Below are positions 21,180 through 32,379 of a stretch of DNA of 64,000 bases, piece by piece. The stretch is from Ceratotherium simum simum. Taxonomy: Eukaryota; Chordata; Mammalia; Perissodactyla; Rhinocerotidae. The notes beneath the pieces were generated by a model. The model saw only the letters and a program-made list of their open reading frames with translations, was not told the origin of the DNA and searched no databases. Both the position numbers and the translations under genes were made by a program. Every line of letters starts with the position of its first letter. The first letter of the stretch is position 1. The stretch spans positions 17,889,608 to 17,953,607 of the forward strand of contig NW_004454207.1 of assembly GCF_000283155.1 (NCBI RefSeq), in the 5' to 3' direction.

Positions 21180-21870
21180 AAAATAAAAAACCCTGTAGCC
21201 CCATCATGCAGAGATAAGCATTAACATTTTGGTTTCCAGTTGTTTTCACAGATTTTTCTTAGGTACGCACAAATACAATTTTTTTCTTACAGAATTTGGT
21301 CTCATATTGGAGGTATTATTTTGCAATCCAAAGATTATACTTGATATTACAGTGTGGGCATTTTTTACTCCATTTAATCCTCTTCTAAAATGTGATTCTA
21401 TAGTAACATATATTATATAAATAATTTATTAAATTAATGTATTAAATTAATTCCCTATGTTAGTCATCAAGGTTGTTTCTAGCAGTTTGCTATCACAAGT
21501 AGCACCATAATGAACATACTTGTGCATACATCTTGGTTTGAATCTTTGATTGTTTCAAATTCCTAGAACTTGAATCATTAGGTCGCACTTTAAGATTTTG
21601 ATACACACAGATCAATTACCTTCCTGAAAAGTATAACCATTTTAATCCCATAAATGATTCACCCTAGGTTATAGAGTTACCACTCTTAAAAAATCTTTTC
21701 AGAGGAACAAATTAGATATCATTGTTACAGTTTATGTTCGTTTGGTTTGTAGTTAGGTTTAATAATATATGATTATTATCTACTTGTATTTTCTCCATTG
21801 TGAGTTGTTTATTAATGTCCAAAAACCAATAACCAATTTTTATTAGTACTTGTTTTTCTTTGCTCTTTTC
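21180..21870 (-). mobile_element. Old L1 (L1M) 3' region, antisense
   Basis: CATCATGCAGAGATAAGCAT, TTAACATTTTGGTTTCCAG and CACCATAATGAACATACTTG, then a decayed block, read as the complement of an old L1 3' end. Highly diverged, so limits are approximate. Confidence 0.5.
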
Positions 21871-22241
21871 TCCCCCCAAAAAATCAAACACACCTGTATA
21901 CGTTAAGGTAGTTAAAACTTTTAGAAATATTTTTTATCTGTCTTTTCCCGATAAACTTGTTTATGGTGCTCCATGACACAGGATGTCATGAAGAGTTCTT
22001 TTTCTATCCCCTCTCCCTACCCCCAAATTTTAACCAATTGTCTCAGAACAAATTTATGGAATAGTGAACGCTTTCTTCACTGAATATTTTCACTAAAAAT
22101 TTTACATATGTATCACGTACTAAAATATTTTGTGTACTTGGGTTTGTTGCTGAACTTTTTATTTTATTTCACTTAACTGATTATTCTTGCATTCATTTCA
22201 CTGGTAAATTATTGTGATTTGAAAATCTTATGAACTTTCTA

Positions 22242-22290
22242 GTTCATAACATTGAACTTGAATTTGTTCATAACATTGAACATTGAATTT
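22242..22290. repeat. Two-copy tandem duplication, about 24-25 bp unit
   Basis: GTTCATAACATTGAACTTGA (first copy from 22242) is repeated as GTTCATAACATTGAACATTG (second copy from 22266), each followed by a GAATTT or ATTT end. Probably replication slippage. Confidence 0.85.
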
Positions 22291-22349
22291 GGTAGTGTGA
22301 ACTTTACCATGTGTCAACCCAAGTGTCTTTTTTCAAAATTACCTTGGCC

Positions 22350-22425
22350 ATTTATTCGTTCATTCAATCGACAAACACTTATTTGACTCTATTTGCTATG
22401 CACTGTTTCAGGCTCTTGTGGCTGA
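22350..22425 (-). repeat. L2 3' end fragment, antisense
   Basis: TTTATTCGTTCATTCAATCG, ACAAACACTTATTTGACTC and GCACTGTTTCAGGCTC are the antisense L2 terminus. Confidence 0.5.
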
Positions 22426-22439
22426 TGTATTCTTTTTAT

Positions 22440-23160
22440 GACATTATAGTGGAATTTGTTATTTTATGATAAAAATAATATATTTTCATTGGAGACATTT
22501 TAGAAAGTTCAAAAATATACAAATTAGAAAATAAAAATACCCACAATCTAATTACCAGTCTTAAAGCTTTGTATTATAAAATTAAGATTGATAACTATTC
22601 ACAATAGGTGGATAGTTTTTAAAAAAATGTGCACTTAATATATAGACCTCTTTAATTTTTATTTTAAATATATCATGAACATTTTCCAATGCAACTAAAT
22701 ATTTTGACAACATTTTAATGACAGTTGTTTTCCTTAGTGTGGATATACCATAATCTATTTACAGTTATTAGGTATTTTCAGATTTTACTACTATATACTG
22801 TGCCATGATTGATATCCTTGTGCATATGTCTTGCATCTGAGTATATATTCCTGGAAGTAGCTCATCTATTTTAACTTTGCAGAGGAAATTAAAAACAGTT
22901 TTGTCAGGTTTCTAAATACCCCATCGATATTTTGATTAAAATTGCATTTTAAGTTCATAAATTATTTTTTGTCCAGTTAAAATCTTTGAATATTGAATTT
23001 TCTCTGCTCTGATATATAATTCTCCATTTGTTCAATTATTCTTGACTTAAAAGATTGTATTTTTTCTTTAAATAGGTCTTTTATTGACAGACATTTTACT
23101 TGGTTTTTAATATTTTGCGTTGCTATTGCAAACGGCATTTGTGTTTGGCAAGATTAGGTT
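22440..23160 (-). mobile_element. Old L1 (L1M) fragment, antisense
   Basis: CATGAACATTTTCCAATGCA, GTGTGGATATACCATAATCT and CTGGAAGTAGCTCATCTATT at the left resemble an old L1 3' end complement. The right end (ATATTTTGCGTTGCTATTGC) resembles antisense ORF2. Probably one or two pieces of the same element that continues at 23730. Confidence 0.5.
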
Positions 23161-23164
23161 GTAA

Positions 23165-23725
23165 GACACGGTTCTACATTTAAAATGCCTTCTGTTTTTA
23201 CTTCCATTTCCAATCAGGCCTTATGTAACAAGAAAAGTGACTAGGTGGAACAGCAAAACAACGCTACCAGCGCACTACATCTGTGACTCAGCTCCTCCAT
23301 CTCGGCTTCTCTGCCTAATCTTCCTTCTCTTCTCTCATTGCCCTCTGCTTCTCCTCTCCCATTCAAAACAAATACTGCCTTTGGCTTGTACTAATTCCCT
23401 TCTCCCTATTGTGTGTCTTGGCTTCTGAGATGTTCCAGTGACCATGTCCCTGGGTGTGTTCACATTAACAGAGAGGATCTGATTGGTTCAGAGATAGTAA
23501 ATAAAGATCACCCCATTTGGGCAGGCCAGATACTCCTGGCTGCCTTATGGATGACTGCTTTGGGGTCAGAAGCCAATCTTTGATCAAATTTTCTGTGGAT
23601 AAGGAAATGAAGGCATGCAGTATAAAACATGGCAAACTATGCTTTGAATGCTTGCTAAGGAAGGTGGCTATGGATACAGTGGGTACTCAGACTATGTTGT
23701 AAATGAAGGATCTATTACATTTTAA
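23165..23725. other. Unassigned segment between two antisense L1M parts
   Basis: More GC-rich than its flanks, with CTAATCTTCCTTCTCTTCTC, TCTGATTGGTTCAGAGATAG and a right part ending GGGTACTCAGACTATGTTGT. The style suggests an old dispersed repeat inserted into the L1M. No family or target duplication could be established. Confidence 0.35.
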
Positions 23726-23729
23726 ATAA

Positions 23730-24434
23730 TTATTATTGTTTTATAGGGGTAGTATTAATTTTTGTATAATTATTTTGACCAGCTACTTTTTGAGATTTAT
23801 TGTTTTCTAAGAGTTTTAAAAGTTTCTCCTCTTAAATTTCCATGTAGATATTTTCTTCAAACAATGATTTTTTTCCCTTTCTAGAATTTATACCTCATTT
23901 CTTTTCCTTAATGTATAGCATTGAATAAATATTCCAGAAGAAAATTGCAATACAGTAGGGATAGAAGACATCCTTGTCTTGTTTCTTAATTTAGTGGGAT
24001 TGCCTCTGCATTCAATATTTAATATCGTGTTAGCTCCTGGTTTAAGACATATACACTTTATCATGCTGTGGTAATATCGTTCTATTCCTAATTTACAGAG
24101 AGTTATTAAAAACAGATGTTCAATTTAATCACGTTTTTTGGTATCTAATAAGTTGATCATTTGTTTTTTTTCTCCACTGACTAATTGGTATGATAAATTA
24201 TATTCTATTTTGTCTTACTGTATGGTTTATTTTTGCTAACATTTGCATGATAGAGATTTACCAATTCCTTTCATCTTTCTGACTTTATTGTTTTCCTCAT
24301 CATTCTGTAGAAAATACATGGCAGTATTTTTTTATCCAACATATTTTTTTCACTAGAGGACAGTTTGATCTTATCTTTCTCTTCTTGTTTCACACATTAT
24401 GACTTTCAAGCTTTCTTGCATTTAATTTTATCAA
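23730..24434 (-). mobile_element. Old L1 (L1M) ORF2 reverse-transcriptase region, antisense
   Basis: AGACATCCTTGTCTTGTTTC, TTAGTGGGATTGCCTCTGCA and AGAGTTATTAAAAACAGATG are the complement of the L1 segment upstream of the reverse transcriptase active site. No usable reading frame survives. Confidence 0.65.
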
Positions 24435-24435
24435 G

Positions 24436-24868
24436 TGTGGTAGATTTCCCAATTATTTCTCTCGTCTTATAAGAGGATTATGCATCCCTCTCCACTGCCA
24501 TGAGATTTTCAGAAATGCCCTGTGAGAAGGGTATGTGTCCCTTCCTCATTGATGTAAGGTTTGGGCACATGACTTGATTTGGACAATATAAAGCCAATGG
24601 ACTAGTTTATACATTACAACTGACCCGAGCAGAAAGAAAGCCTTTGTGGTTTCAGTCGTTTCTTTTTCCATCTGAAATGAGAAATCCATGTTCTATATAG
24701 GGGCTGATCATTTATAGGGGATCCTGGAATGAAGAAGTCACATGGAGCAGAGCCTCAAGCCACCACAGCCAAAAAGTAACATGAGTGAAAAGTAAACATT
24801 TGTTGTTGTAAGACACTGAGAATTAGGGGTTGATTTTCACCACAGCATAACCTAATGAAAGCTGAAAA
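24436..24868 (+). mobile_element. Ancient LTR-like element
   Basis: Starts TGTGGTAGATTTCCCAATTA and contains TTTGGGCACATGACTTGATT, CAATATAAAGCCAATGGAC and CACATGGAGCAGAGCCTCA. It ends GTAAACATTTGTTGTTGTAA and CACAGCATAACCTAATG. Same general type as the element at 5554-6026. It directly follows the L1M piece. Family uncertain. Confidence 0.45.
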
Positions 24869-27394
24869 CATCAAGAACCTGTCTTTTTAAAAAATCTGTG
24901 TGGTTAGCCAGTTTTTCCAGATGGCTCCTAATTTAACCAGAGAAACTAAACTAAGTATTTATTATATTATTTTGTGACCCATTCATACACCAGCCTAATT
25001 CAGGGGAGGCACTTAAACAATGCTCCAAGGCCTATTTATTAAGGGTAGAGGACAAGGAAGAAATGGCTAATTTCACTTAATCTTGTCACTGAGTGGAATA
25101 ACTTTCAACATCTGGATGTTCTTCCCTTAGATTCATATAGTATACAAGGGATGTGTATTATGTTACTTCTGCATCGCAAACCATGATTTATTTGCTGCTC
25201 CCAATTCTTCAGTTTCTTGTTAAATAACAAGAATGACATAGGTGTCAAATTCTGAATTAAAGCATCAGCCAAGAATATATGAGCTGAACTAAAGCAGTAC
25301 AAAGGTTTTTACAATCAAAAGAAGGGGGGTTTTTTAATCTTATTACCTTATTTATTCACAAATCATGCCGAGATAAGTGGGATCATCATTGTTATTGGCG
25401 CTACTGTTTTAGTTTACATAGGGAATCAAAGTTTATACTTAGAGATGAAAACATTTCTTCACCAGGTGTCACCAACCACTTGATTCCAGTTCATACAGAA
25501 CAATGCATTCTAGATCAAAACATAATACCTAAAATGAAATGCAGTAAATATTATTTTGATCTATTTTCCAATATGCATAAATCATATATTTTAGGAAATT
25601 TTCCAAACACTTACTTTGTTCTCATTTTTATCTAAAAATCCAAGTCTTTGTTTCCCTAGGAAAAGTCTTCTCTTATTATGTCTTTTGTTACTGTTTGTGT
25701 TCCTTTTCTTTTGATCTGATCTTCAGAGACATGATTATTTTCACTGCTGGATCTCTGTTCTCTGGCCTCCACATTTATAATTTCTCATAGTTTTTATCTC
25801 TTTATATTTCTTCTCTACCTGATGGAAAATACTCCTCAAGTTTTCCTCCACCTTAATGATTTTGCAATGTCAATTTTACTCATTACTGTTTCCAATACAG
25901 GTTTTTAATATGCTAAATAATTTTCATTTCTACATTAAGCTTTATATCTAACATTCTTTTAATTTCCACTTTAGTTTCTTTCTTACCATAGTTTATATCC
26001 TATCTCTTAATTCTTAGAGTCATGTTTTTTAAAGAGTACTGTGAAAACATATCATATGCTATCTAATTTTTACTTCTGTTTTTTATAATCAAAGCTTTCA
26101 AAATTATGTTCTCCCATTGCATCTTCTTATGAGTTCTCTCTTTCCATTAACTCAGTGTTGAACTTTTACTGATCATTCTCCATGCAAGTCCAGTTGGCCC
26201 TCCTTGGCCTGGAGGGAGGATTCCTCTTGCATTACCTCTTCAACCCCTGGTGGCCATTAGATTCCCCTAGATGCAATTAGAACCCAGGTAGCATGTTAGA
26301 GGAAGCACAGATGATAGACATTTCAATGATTTGGCAGCCAAAGAGAAGTAAGAAGAAAGTGCGAGTTGTGAGGAATGTTGTCCCTGTATAGATTCTTCTC
26401 TGTGTGTGATGATTTTATGAGAGCCCCCAGCTTTGTATAGTAAATATCCCTGCCCTGTGCCAAATAACTGATGTGGTCACCCCTAGACCCCTCCCTGATG
26501 CTTCTTTCACTGAGTGACTTCCAGAATTTGGCTATGAACATTTTCATTGCTACTGAACTAAGTAGCAAAAATCATTCCCAGAGCTCACCTTCACCGCCAA
26601 ACCTCATCCTTCATTATTAAGGTGGTGTTCATGAATTTCTGCCAGATCTCATCTACTTACTTCTGTCAGTGCTCAACTGCCCTCCTAGGAAAAGTCATTT
26701 TGAGCAAACATTTTGTAACTTCCTTTTATGCGGTCCCTTAGCACTGAATCAACATAAATATTTTAATGTTTGGCGTGTATATGCCATTCTTTCCCCGGTG
26801 CCAGCTTCAGTATAGCAGAGAAAGAAAAATGTCATCATATTTCCCTTTACTTCAATGTTTATCTCTAAATCTAGTTAAAATTTTCAAAAGAATGCAGAGA
26901 ATGATGGTTGTCTGCATGGTGCAAGAAGACTTTTCATTGATGAAGAATTACTTTCATCTTTGGAATCAGAAACCCATTGGCCAGGAATTTTTCTAAATTT
27001 GCTTAGCCTTATTTTCAACTGTCATTTCACACTTTTTCCACTTTGCTAAAGTTAACATCTCACCACGCTCCTCTTCAATCTCAGCACTTAAATTTACCTC
27101 TCTCTTCATAGTAAACATAGCAATTACCAGATGGGAACCCAGTCACCTTCCTGCCTCCAAATTTACAAATTTATCTGCATCCTCACTTATTGTTTCTCCT
27201 TTCCCATTATAATGGAGATGGTGTCCATTTTCCTGCACTGATATTTGTCTCCTAAACTGTCTAGAAGCCCCTAACCCATTCTCACACAAGTAATTCAAGG
27301 ATAATTTATCCCATGAGTCATCTTTGAAATCTTCCTCTTCCTCATTCCTCGTATCTAATTCAACGCGCTGTTCTCTCAATCTGCAGCTATCAGC
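24869..27394. other. Long unassigned stretch
   Basis: About 2.5 kb without a confident repeat or gene. 25640-26160 is T-rich and may be very old antisense L1. 26160-26720 is more balanced in base composition and has no recognisable repeat. Open frames do not exceed 81 codons and none shows a domain. Confidence 0.4.
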
Positions 27395-27930
27395 CTACGT
27401 GAAACAACCATCATCTATAGGCTGGACCACTGTGATTGCCTCTGACTGATCTGCTCTGGCCCACTATTTTATTCTCCAGTTTTTCGCTATGTTATAGCCA
27501 GAGTGATCTTTCAGAAATGCAGATCTAATCATGTCCCTCCACCACTTAAAACATTTCAATGCTTCCTATAGGAGAAAGCAAAATCCTTCACATGTACTTA
27601 GCAACCTCTCCAGCCTAATCCTATGGCTCTTGCTTCTCATGACCCAAGCCCTTTTTGCATGCATTCCCTGTGCATAGAATGTTCTTTCCTTCTCTCTTCA
27701 CCTCATAAATTCCTACTCACTCTTTAAATTTCAGTTAAACCATTATTCCCTTGGAGAAGCCTTCCTGACTTCCTGACTCATATGGCCTGTTCCCTGTTAT
27801 AATGTAAGTTCCGGGAGGGTAGAGACAATATATTTTTTAATCATAATTTTATCTCCAGAACCTAGCATAATACAAAAAACAGAGTATACCTCAATAAATA
27901 TCTGTTGAATTAATGAGGATTGAATGTAGG
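27395..27930 (+). repeat. L2 LINE 3' region, long copy
   Basis: Sense L2. CAGAGTGATCTTTCAGAAAT, ATCATGTCCCTCCACCACTT, GCATAGAATGTTCTTTCCTT, AGAAGCCTTCCTGACTTCC, AACCTAGCATAATACA and CCTCAATAAATATCTGTTGA reproduce the L2 order up to the 3' terminus. The best-preserved L2 in the window, but with no open frame. Confidence 0.88.
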
Positions 27931-28737
27931 AAAAGGAATCTACAATGGGAGCTGAGAAAAAACAAACAAGGCAGTTGGAAGAAACTCAGTAGAGCCTTTA
28001 GCTTTAGAAGCCAGAGCGAAAGAGTATTTTACAAAGGAAAGAAGTAAACACATTAAATACTTCTGGGAATCCAAGTGGGCCCATGGAGTTAACCAGTATG
28101 TGGGTAATTGATGACTTTAGGGATAATGGTTACAATAGAGTGATGGGGGCAGAATCTGAACTATAGCAGGTTGAGGAGTCAAATAGAAAAGAGGAGACAG
28201 TGTATATAGACAGGTCTTCGTCTCTAGAGAAAAGGACAGAAATAGGGTGGTTTTCATTTCATGCAATAATGAGCCAGTTGAGAGAAAGTTTGAAGGAATT
28301 AAAAATATCTGTAGAGCAAAATGGATATTATTTTTTGTTAAGAGAAATGAAGCAGATTCCCCTGAAATGGGTTTTACTTCCAGTCACCAAAGACAGACCT
28401 TTAAAATAAAAAAAAGTAATTGATATTTAAGTATAAAGTATGAGAATGACAATAAGGTAATTACAAAAACTATTAAGGTTAACATAGTATGATTTGTGCC
28501 CCCTCGCCACCCTCCCACCCAGGATATCACCATAGATTTAGGAATCATTGAAAATTTGTTTTGAGACCTTTGAAAGTGAAATGAAAGCTGAACACTAGTA
28601 TCTCCTATTTCAAAGTTATTTTAATAGCTTACTTTGTAAATGATGCTAATTTTTCCTGTTGGAAATTTCTGAAGCATATTACTAGTTATTGTTGTTGTTT
28701 CATTCTAGTTTACAAATTGATTACTGCTAAGTAGCAT
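27931..28737. other. Unassigned DNA
   Basis: No recognisable repeat, exon or regulatory element. The frame 28200-28409 is short and starts with GTG. Confidence 0.4.
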
Positions 28738-28965
28738 GATGATGAAAGAGAGAAGACTGGGGATCAAAAGACTCAGTGACAGCTCTAGCTTTGTTGCTAA
28801 TTAGCTGTGGGACCTTGCCTGTGCTCTTTAGTCTTTCCTGACTTACTTTCCCCATCTACAAAATACAGATAATAAGGTCTAGCATACTTTTCTCACAGGG
28901 CATATATCATGAAGATCAAACCTGTTCATGCATGTGAAAGCCTTTTTACTATACAAAACAGCTAG
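28738..28965 (+). repeat. MIR SINE
   Basis: Sense MIR with TTGCTAATTAGCTGTGGGAC, TTCCCCATCTACAAAATACA and AGATAATAAGGTCTAGC in order. The 3' tail is eroded. Confidence 0.75.
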
Positions 28966-28974
28966 CTGGATGAG

Positions 28975-29165
28975 AAGACAAAAAACCTCAGTGCAAAATG
29001 TTACTCTATCACTTTCTAAGCATGTGACTTTGGGCAAACTCCTTAACACTTCTACTCCTCAGTGCCCTCACCCACGAAATGGGGGTAGTATTCCCTAGCT
29101 CTGAAAATTTTTATTAAGATTAAATGAGTTGTGGATGAAAAGAGAAAGCTTACCTATTAAATGTG
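28975..29165 (+). repeat. MIR SINE
   Basis: Second sense MIR in tandem. It has TATCACTTTCTAAGCATGTG, ACTTTGGGCAAACTCCTTAA, CACGAAATGGGGGTAGTATT and AGATTAAATGAGTTGTGG. Confidence 0.8.
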
Positions 29166-29289
29166 CTTTGATTTGAGATTTATTCAGCCTCTGAATTCGT
29201 TCTTTTATTTTCAATAGAGGGGAAGATGATTCTGTTTGAATGGTTTGACATTAGACAGGATTCAGACCCTTACGTGTTAAAGCCTTTCA

Positions 29290-29460
29290 CAACTTTGCTA
29301 TTTGAAGGATGGTCCCCGGGCCAGCAGCAACAGCAGCAGCATTTGGGAGCTTATTAGGAATGCAGAATGTCAGGCCCCAATCCAGGCTTGTAGAATCAGA
29401 ATATGCATTTTAACAAGATCCCCAGATGATGTGCATGCAATTAATTTTGGAAATCACTGT
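29290..29460 (+). mobile_element. MER5A-type hAT DNA transposon
   Basis: GGATGGTCCCCGGGCCAGCA, GCATTTGGGAGCTTATTAGG, AATGCAGAATGTCAGGCCC, TAGAATCAGAATATGCATTT and TAACAAGATCCCCAGATGAT follow MER5A closely. The inverted repeat ends are partly lost, so no target duplication is claimed. Confidence 0.85.
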
Positions 29461-30143
29461 TTAACAAGCCATCCAGTTGTGAGAAGTGGGTTCAAAGAGA
29501 GCAATGTACCTACTGTAACCTATGATGCCATTTACTCCTGTTCATTTTCCTTTGTCTTCAGTCCCCCAACGCTGTTTCACTAAGAAAAAAAGAGAAAAAT
29601 GGAGCGAGAAGTTGAGCAAGCTTCAAATGTGTTTGTGAAGTATTTTTACTGTAGGACAAAAACTAGATCCAGAGCTGCCGTGTGCTTTTGTGTTGTCACT
29701 TATTAGATGTCTCTGCTTGGAATAACACTAGGAGGGGGCCTTCTTATCCTCCCTACCCATCTGTTCTTTAACTTCCGGTCACCGTGAAAGGCACTATCAA
29801 AATGCACTGTGCTAAGGAGACTGTCCAAGTTACTGCTGATCAACAACCAAAGTAGCAACAGTTCTACAGACTCTCCTGGTAGTTTCTCACAGTGAAGGTG
29901 AAATGTAGACAAATATTTAAGCAATAAGTTTATAACTTTCTAATACACATTTAGAAGTACATCATATTTTAAAAAGTAGGCAGAGAATAAAGTTGAGTCT
30001 GTTTTAACGCATTTCAATAATAATCAAATTGCATACTCTATCATGGGCAAAGGTTTCATTGTTTCTTTTAAAAATTTTTTTTTGCTTTGTTCAATAATCA
30101 GTTTGAAGACTGGGGAAGCTTGTTACTGTGGACACTGATGATG

Positions 30144-30178
30144 TATCAGCAATGAAGTAAGTTTGCACATTGCTGATA
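30144..30178. other. Perfect 11-bp inverted repeat (hairpin, 13-nt loop)
   Basis: TATCAGCAATG at 30144-30154 pairs with CATTGCTGATA at 30168-30178 across the loop 30155-30167. The flanks do not extend the stem. It lies in a stretch with no recognised repeat. It could be a DNA or RNA hairpin or a paired protein-binding site; function unknown. Confidence 0.85.
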
Positions 30179-31267
30179 AAGGTAAAGTAAATCTACCTTA
30201 GTTCAATCCAAGATCTATAGCCTTTTGCTAAATATAACGAGTCATCTCGTCAGTGCTCCAAAAGAAAGAGATTTACAAGTTATCCAAAATAGGTTAGCAT
30301 CTTCTGGGATGAAAAGATATGTCATGAGAATAAAGGTATTGGGATGTTATCAGGGGAGTGTTTCCAGATGAAGCCCGCAATTTTTTTAATTACTCTATTT
30401 CCTTCATAAAAATACTCCCTTTAAACAGCAAATGGCCCTTTAAACACAGCGTCTAAAATTTTGATTTATGGAAAACCAGAAGTTAGTGCAGGTTGATTTA
30501 CATGTCTTCAGGGGTAGTAGCTATGATTTTAGAAGCAGTATATATTGTGTTTATGCAGAAGCCTCCCACACAACATTTAAAGATTTGTGTGTCCCTTCGA
30601 GATACAGGTGAGAGAATTGTTGCTCTTTTTTTCATGCTAACAGGCTCGATTTTTCAATTTGTAATTAAATAGCCCATAGTCATCTTGAGGGGCTGCTAGA
30701 ACTGGTGCTATTCAAGCAAACCTTGAGGAAGTTATGGCAAAGAAAGGCTAAGAAGAGGATCGCCTGAGAAATCAAGATGATTAAATAGTCAGACCCACCA
30801 GGGTTCTCAGAATGCAGTTAGCAGTGACTGTGAGCATTAGAAAGAAACACAGACCCAGTCATTGCTAAATAAAATCAAGGTTGAATAATGGATTCTGCTC
30901 TTAGGATCTGGATGCAAAATTTAGAAAAGAAAATGAATCTTTGCAAAATTTCCCTGAAAGGCAGGGAAAAATAGAATTTCAAACAAGGAAGCAGGTTTGC
31001 GGAAATGACATTACCTTGGATATTATGTGATGCACATCCTATGTTAGATTATGGTCTTGTTCTAGGTATGTATGTACTCTTCACAGGTGTTCAGTTCCAA
31101 GGCAAAATAGACCTATTGATGTTTTTAAAGTTCTTAATTTGCTTAACCTTTTCACTTCTGGCTGTTGGGGGAATGAATAAGACTCTTTTGTGCTTTACAC
31201 CCATCAGAAACAATAAGAAGAAAATGAAAAGGAAACCAGAAGATATTAGACACTTTGTTCTTAAAGA

Positions 31268-31330
31268 AAATGGAGGAAAGAAGGAAGGGAGGAACACAGG
31301 CCGGAAGGCAGGAAAGAAGGGAGGCAGGCA
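31268..31330. repeat. Purine-rich low-complexity tract
   Basis: Irregular GGAAGG/GGAGG/GAAAG units on the plus strand with almost no pyrimidines. Gives rise to spurious Lys/Gly/Arg- or Pro/Phe/Ser-rich frames on the two strands. Confidence 0.8.
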
Positions 31331-31559
31331 ACTTGCCTGACCTGACATGATTCACTAAAAATTCAGCCCATATCTTACAGGGTATCATCTCCAATTAAGA
31401 TCAATTTATGACTAAACAATGTGGGCAGCTATCTTGGTAATATGGCTTGATTGAAACTGCAAATTGAGACCCTACCTCAAAGTAGCTCTTTCTCTGGTCA
31501 TACCTTTGGGAAATTCCCTTTCAAGTTATCTTTTTAAAAGGCAACAACAAAACATATTG

Positions 31560-31950
31560 TTTGTATTCTTATTATAAAAGTAACGCACTATTGCAGAATA
31601 TAGATTTTAAAAATAGTTTTAAAATATAGATAAAGCAAAAAAAATAAAAGTTTTGACTTCACCACTTAAAGAGAGAACTGCTGTTTACATTTACCCACTG
31701 TTTTTTATCAGTACATACACATACATTATAAAACATAATGTTTTGTAATGTAACAATTTCCTTTAATAATATATAGGAAAGGTCTTCCTCATCAATACAT
31801 ATTCCTCTCTAACTTAATTTTTTGAGGATTGAATAGTGTTCTATTGTGAATTTGTAATAATTTGTTAATCCACTCCTATTTGAGAATGTTTATATTATTT
31901 CTAATTTTTTAGTTTTTAGAAACAGTGCAGAGATGAACATTATTGTAGCT
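31560..31950 (-). mobile_element. Old L1 (L1M) 3' region, antisense
   Basis: Complement of an old L1 3' end: TATTACGCACTATTGC-type opening (ATAAAAGTAACGCACTATTG), TGAGGATTGAATAGTGTTCT and AACAGTGCAGAGATGAACAT. It is cut on the right by the MER20-type element. It may be the 3' end of the L1M that continues at 32380. Confidence 0.5.
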
Positions 31951-32075
31951 CAGTGGTTCTCAGCCAGGGGTGATTTTGTCCCCTATGGGACATCTGGCAA
32001 TATCTGGAGACATTTTTGATTGTCCTAACGGAGAGGAAAGAGGAGATGTCATTGCCATCTAGTGAGTAGAAAAAT
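31951..32075 (+). mobile_element. MER20-type hAT DNA transposon, 3'-truncated
   Basis: CAGTGGTTCTCAGCCAGGGG, TGATTTTGTCCCCTATGGG, ACATCTGGCAATATCTGGAG and TGCCATCTAGTGAGTAGA match the first half of MER20. The second half and right inverted repeat are not present. Confidence 0.85.
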
Positions 32076-32379
32076 ATTTTTCACAAAATTATTGAAACCT
32101 AAATGAGATGACTGGTTCTGCTTATGAAACTGAGATATTAATTTTCACTTATTAACCATAATACTGTCTTTACTTCTGTCTACCAATTATTCAAAGTTTC
32201 TGTTGAAAATTTTTTATGCATGAAGATAAGAGTTTTTATAGGTAACATCTTGAGCACAAAAAAAACCCCACATATCAAAGGAAATTTTTCCAAATATTCA
32301 TTATTAAAATGATCTCTCCGTAGCATGTTTTTTCCTCAAAAAGCAATTACTTCCTCACCTATTGCTAATACATTGCCTT

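Larger units (their letters stand above)
29461..31559. other. Low-repeat block with a hairpin
   Basis: About 2.1 kb in which I recognise no transposon. It includes the perfect inverted repeat at 30144-30178 and a repeated CCCTTTAAACA word near 30417-30456. A purine-rich GGAA/GGGAGG tract runs from 31268 to 31330. The frame 31005-31340 crosses that tract and is not a credible gene. Possible conserved non-coding DNA; cannot be judged from one sequence. Confidence 0.35.

Noticed and set aside
31005..31340. 111-codon frame ending in a Lys/Gly-rich tail
   Set aside because: Its end is encoded by a purine low-complexity tract, the first codon has no support, and overlapping frames exist on the other strand.
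29461..31559. New gene or novel system in the longest stretch without named repeats
   Set aside because: No extended open frame, no splice-site series and no promoter pattern. Only a hairpin and low-complexity tracts were found, so it is reported as unassigned DNA.
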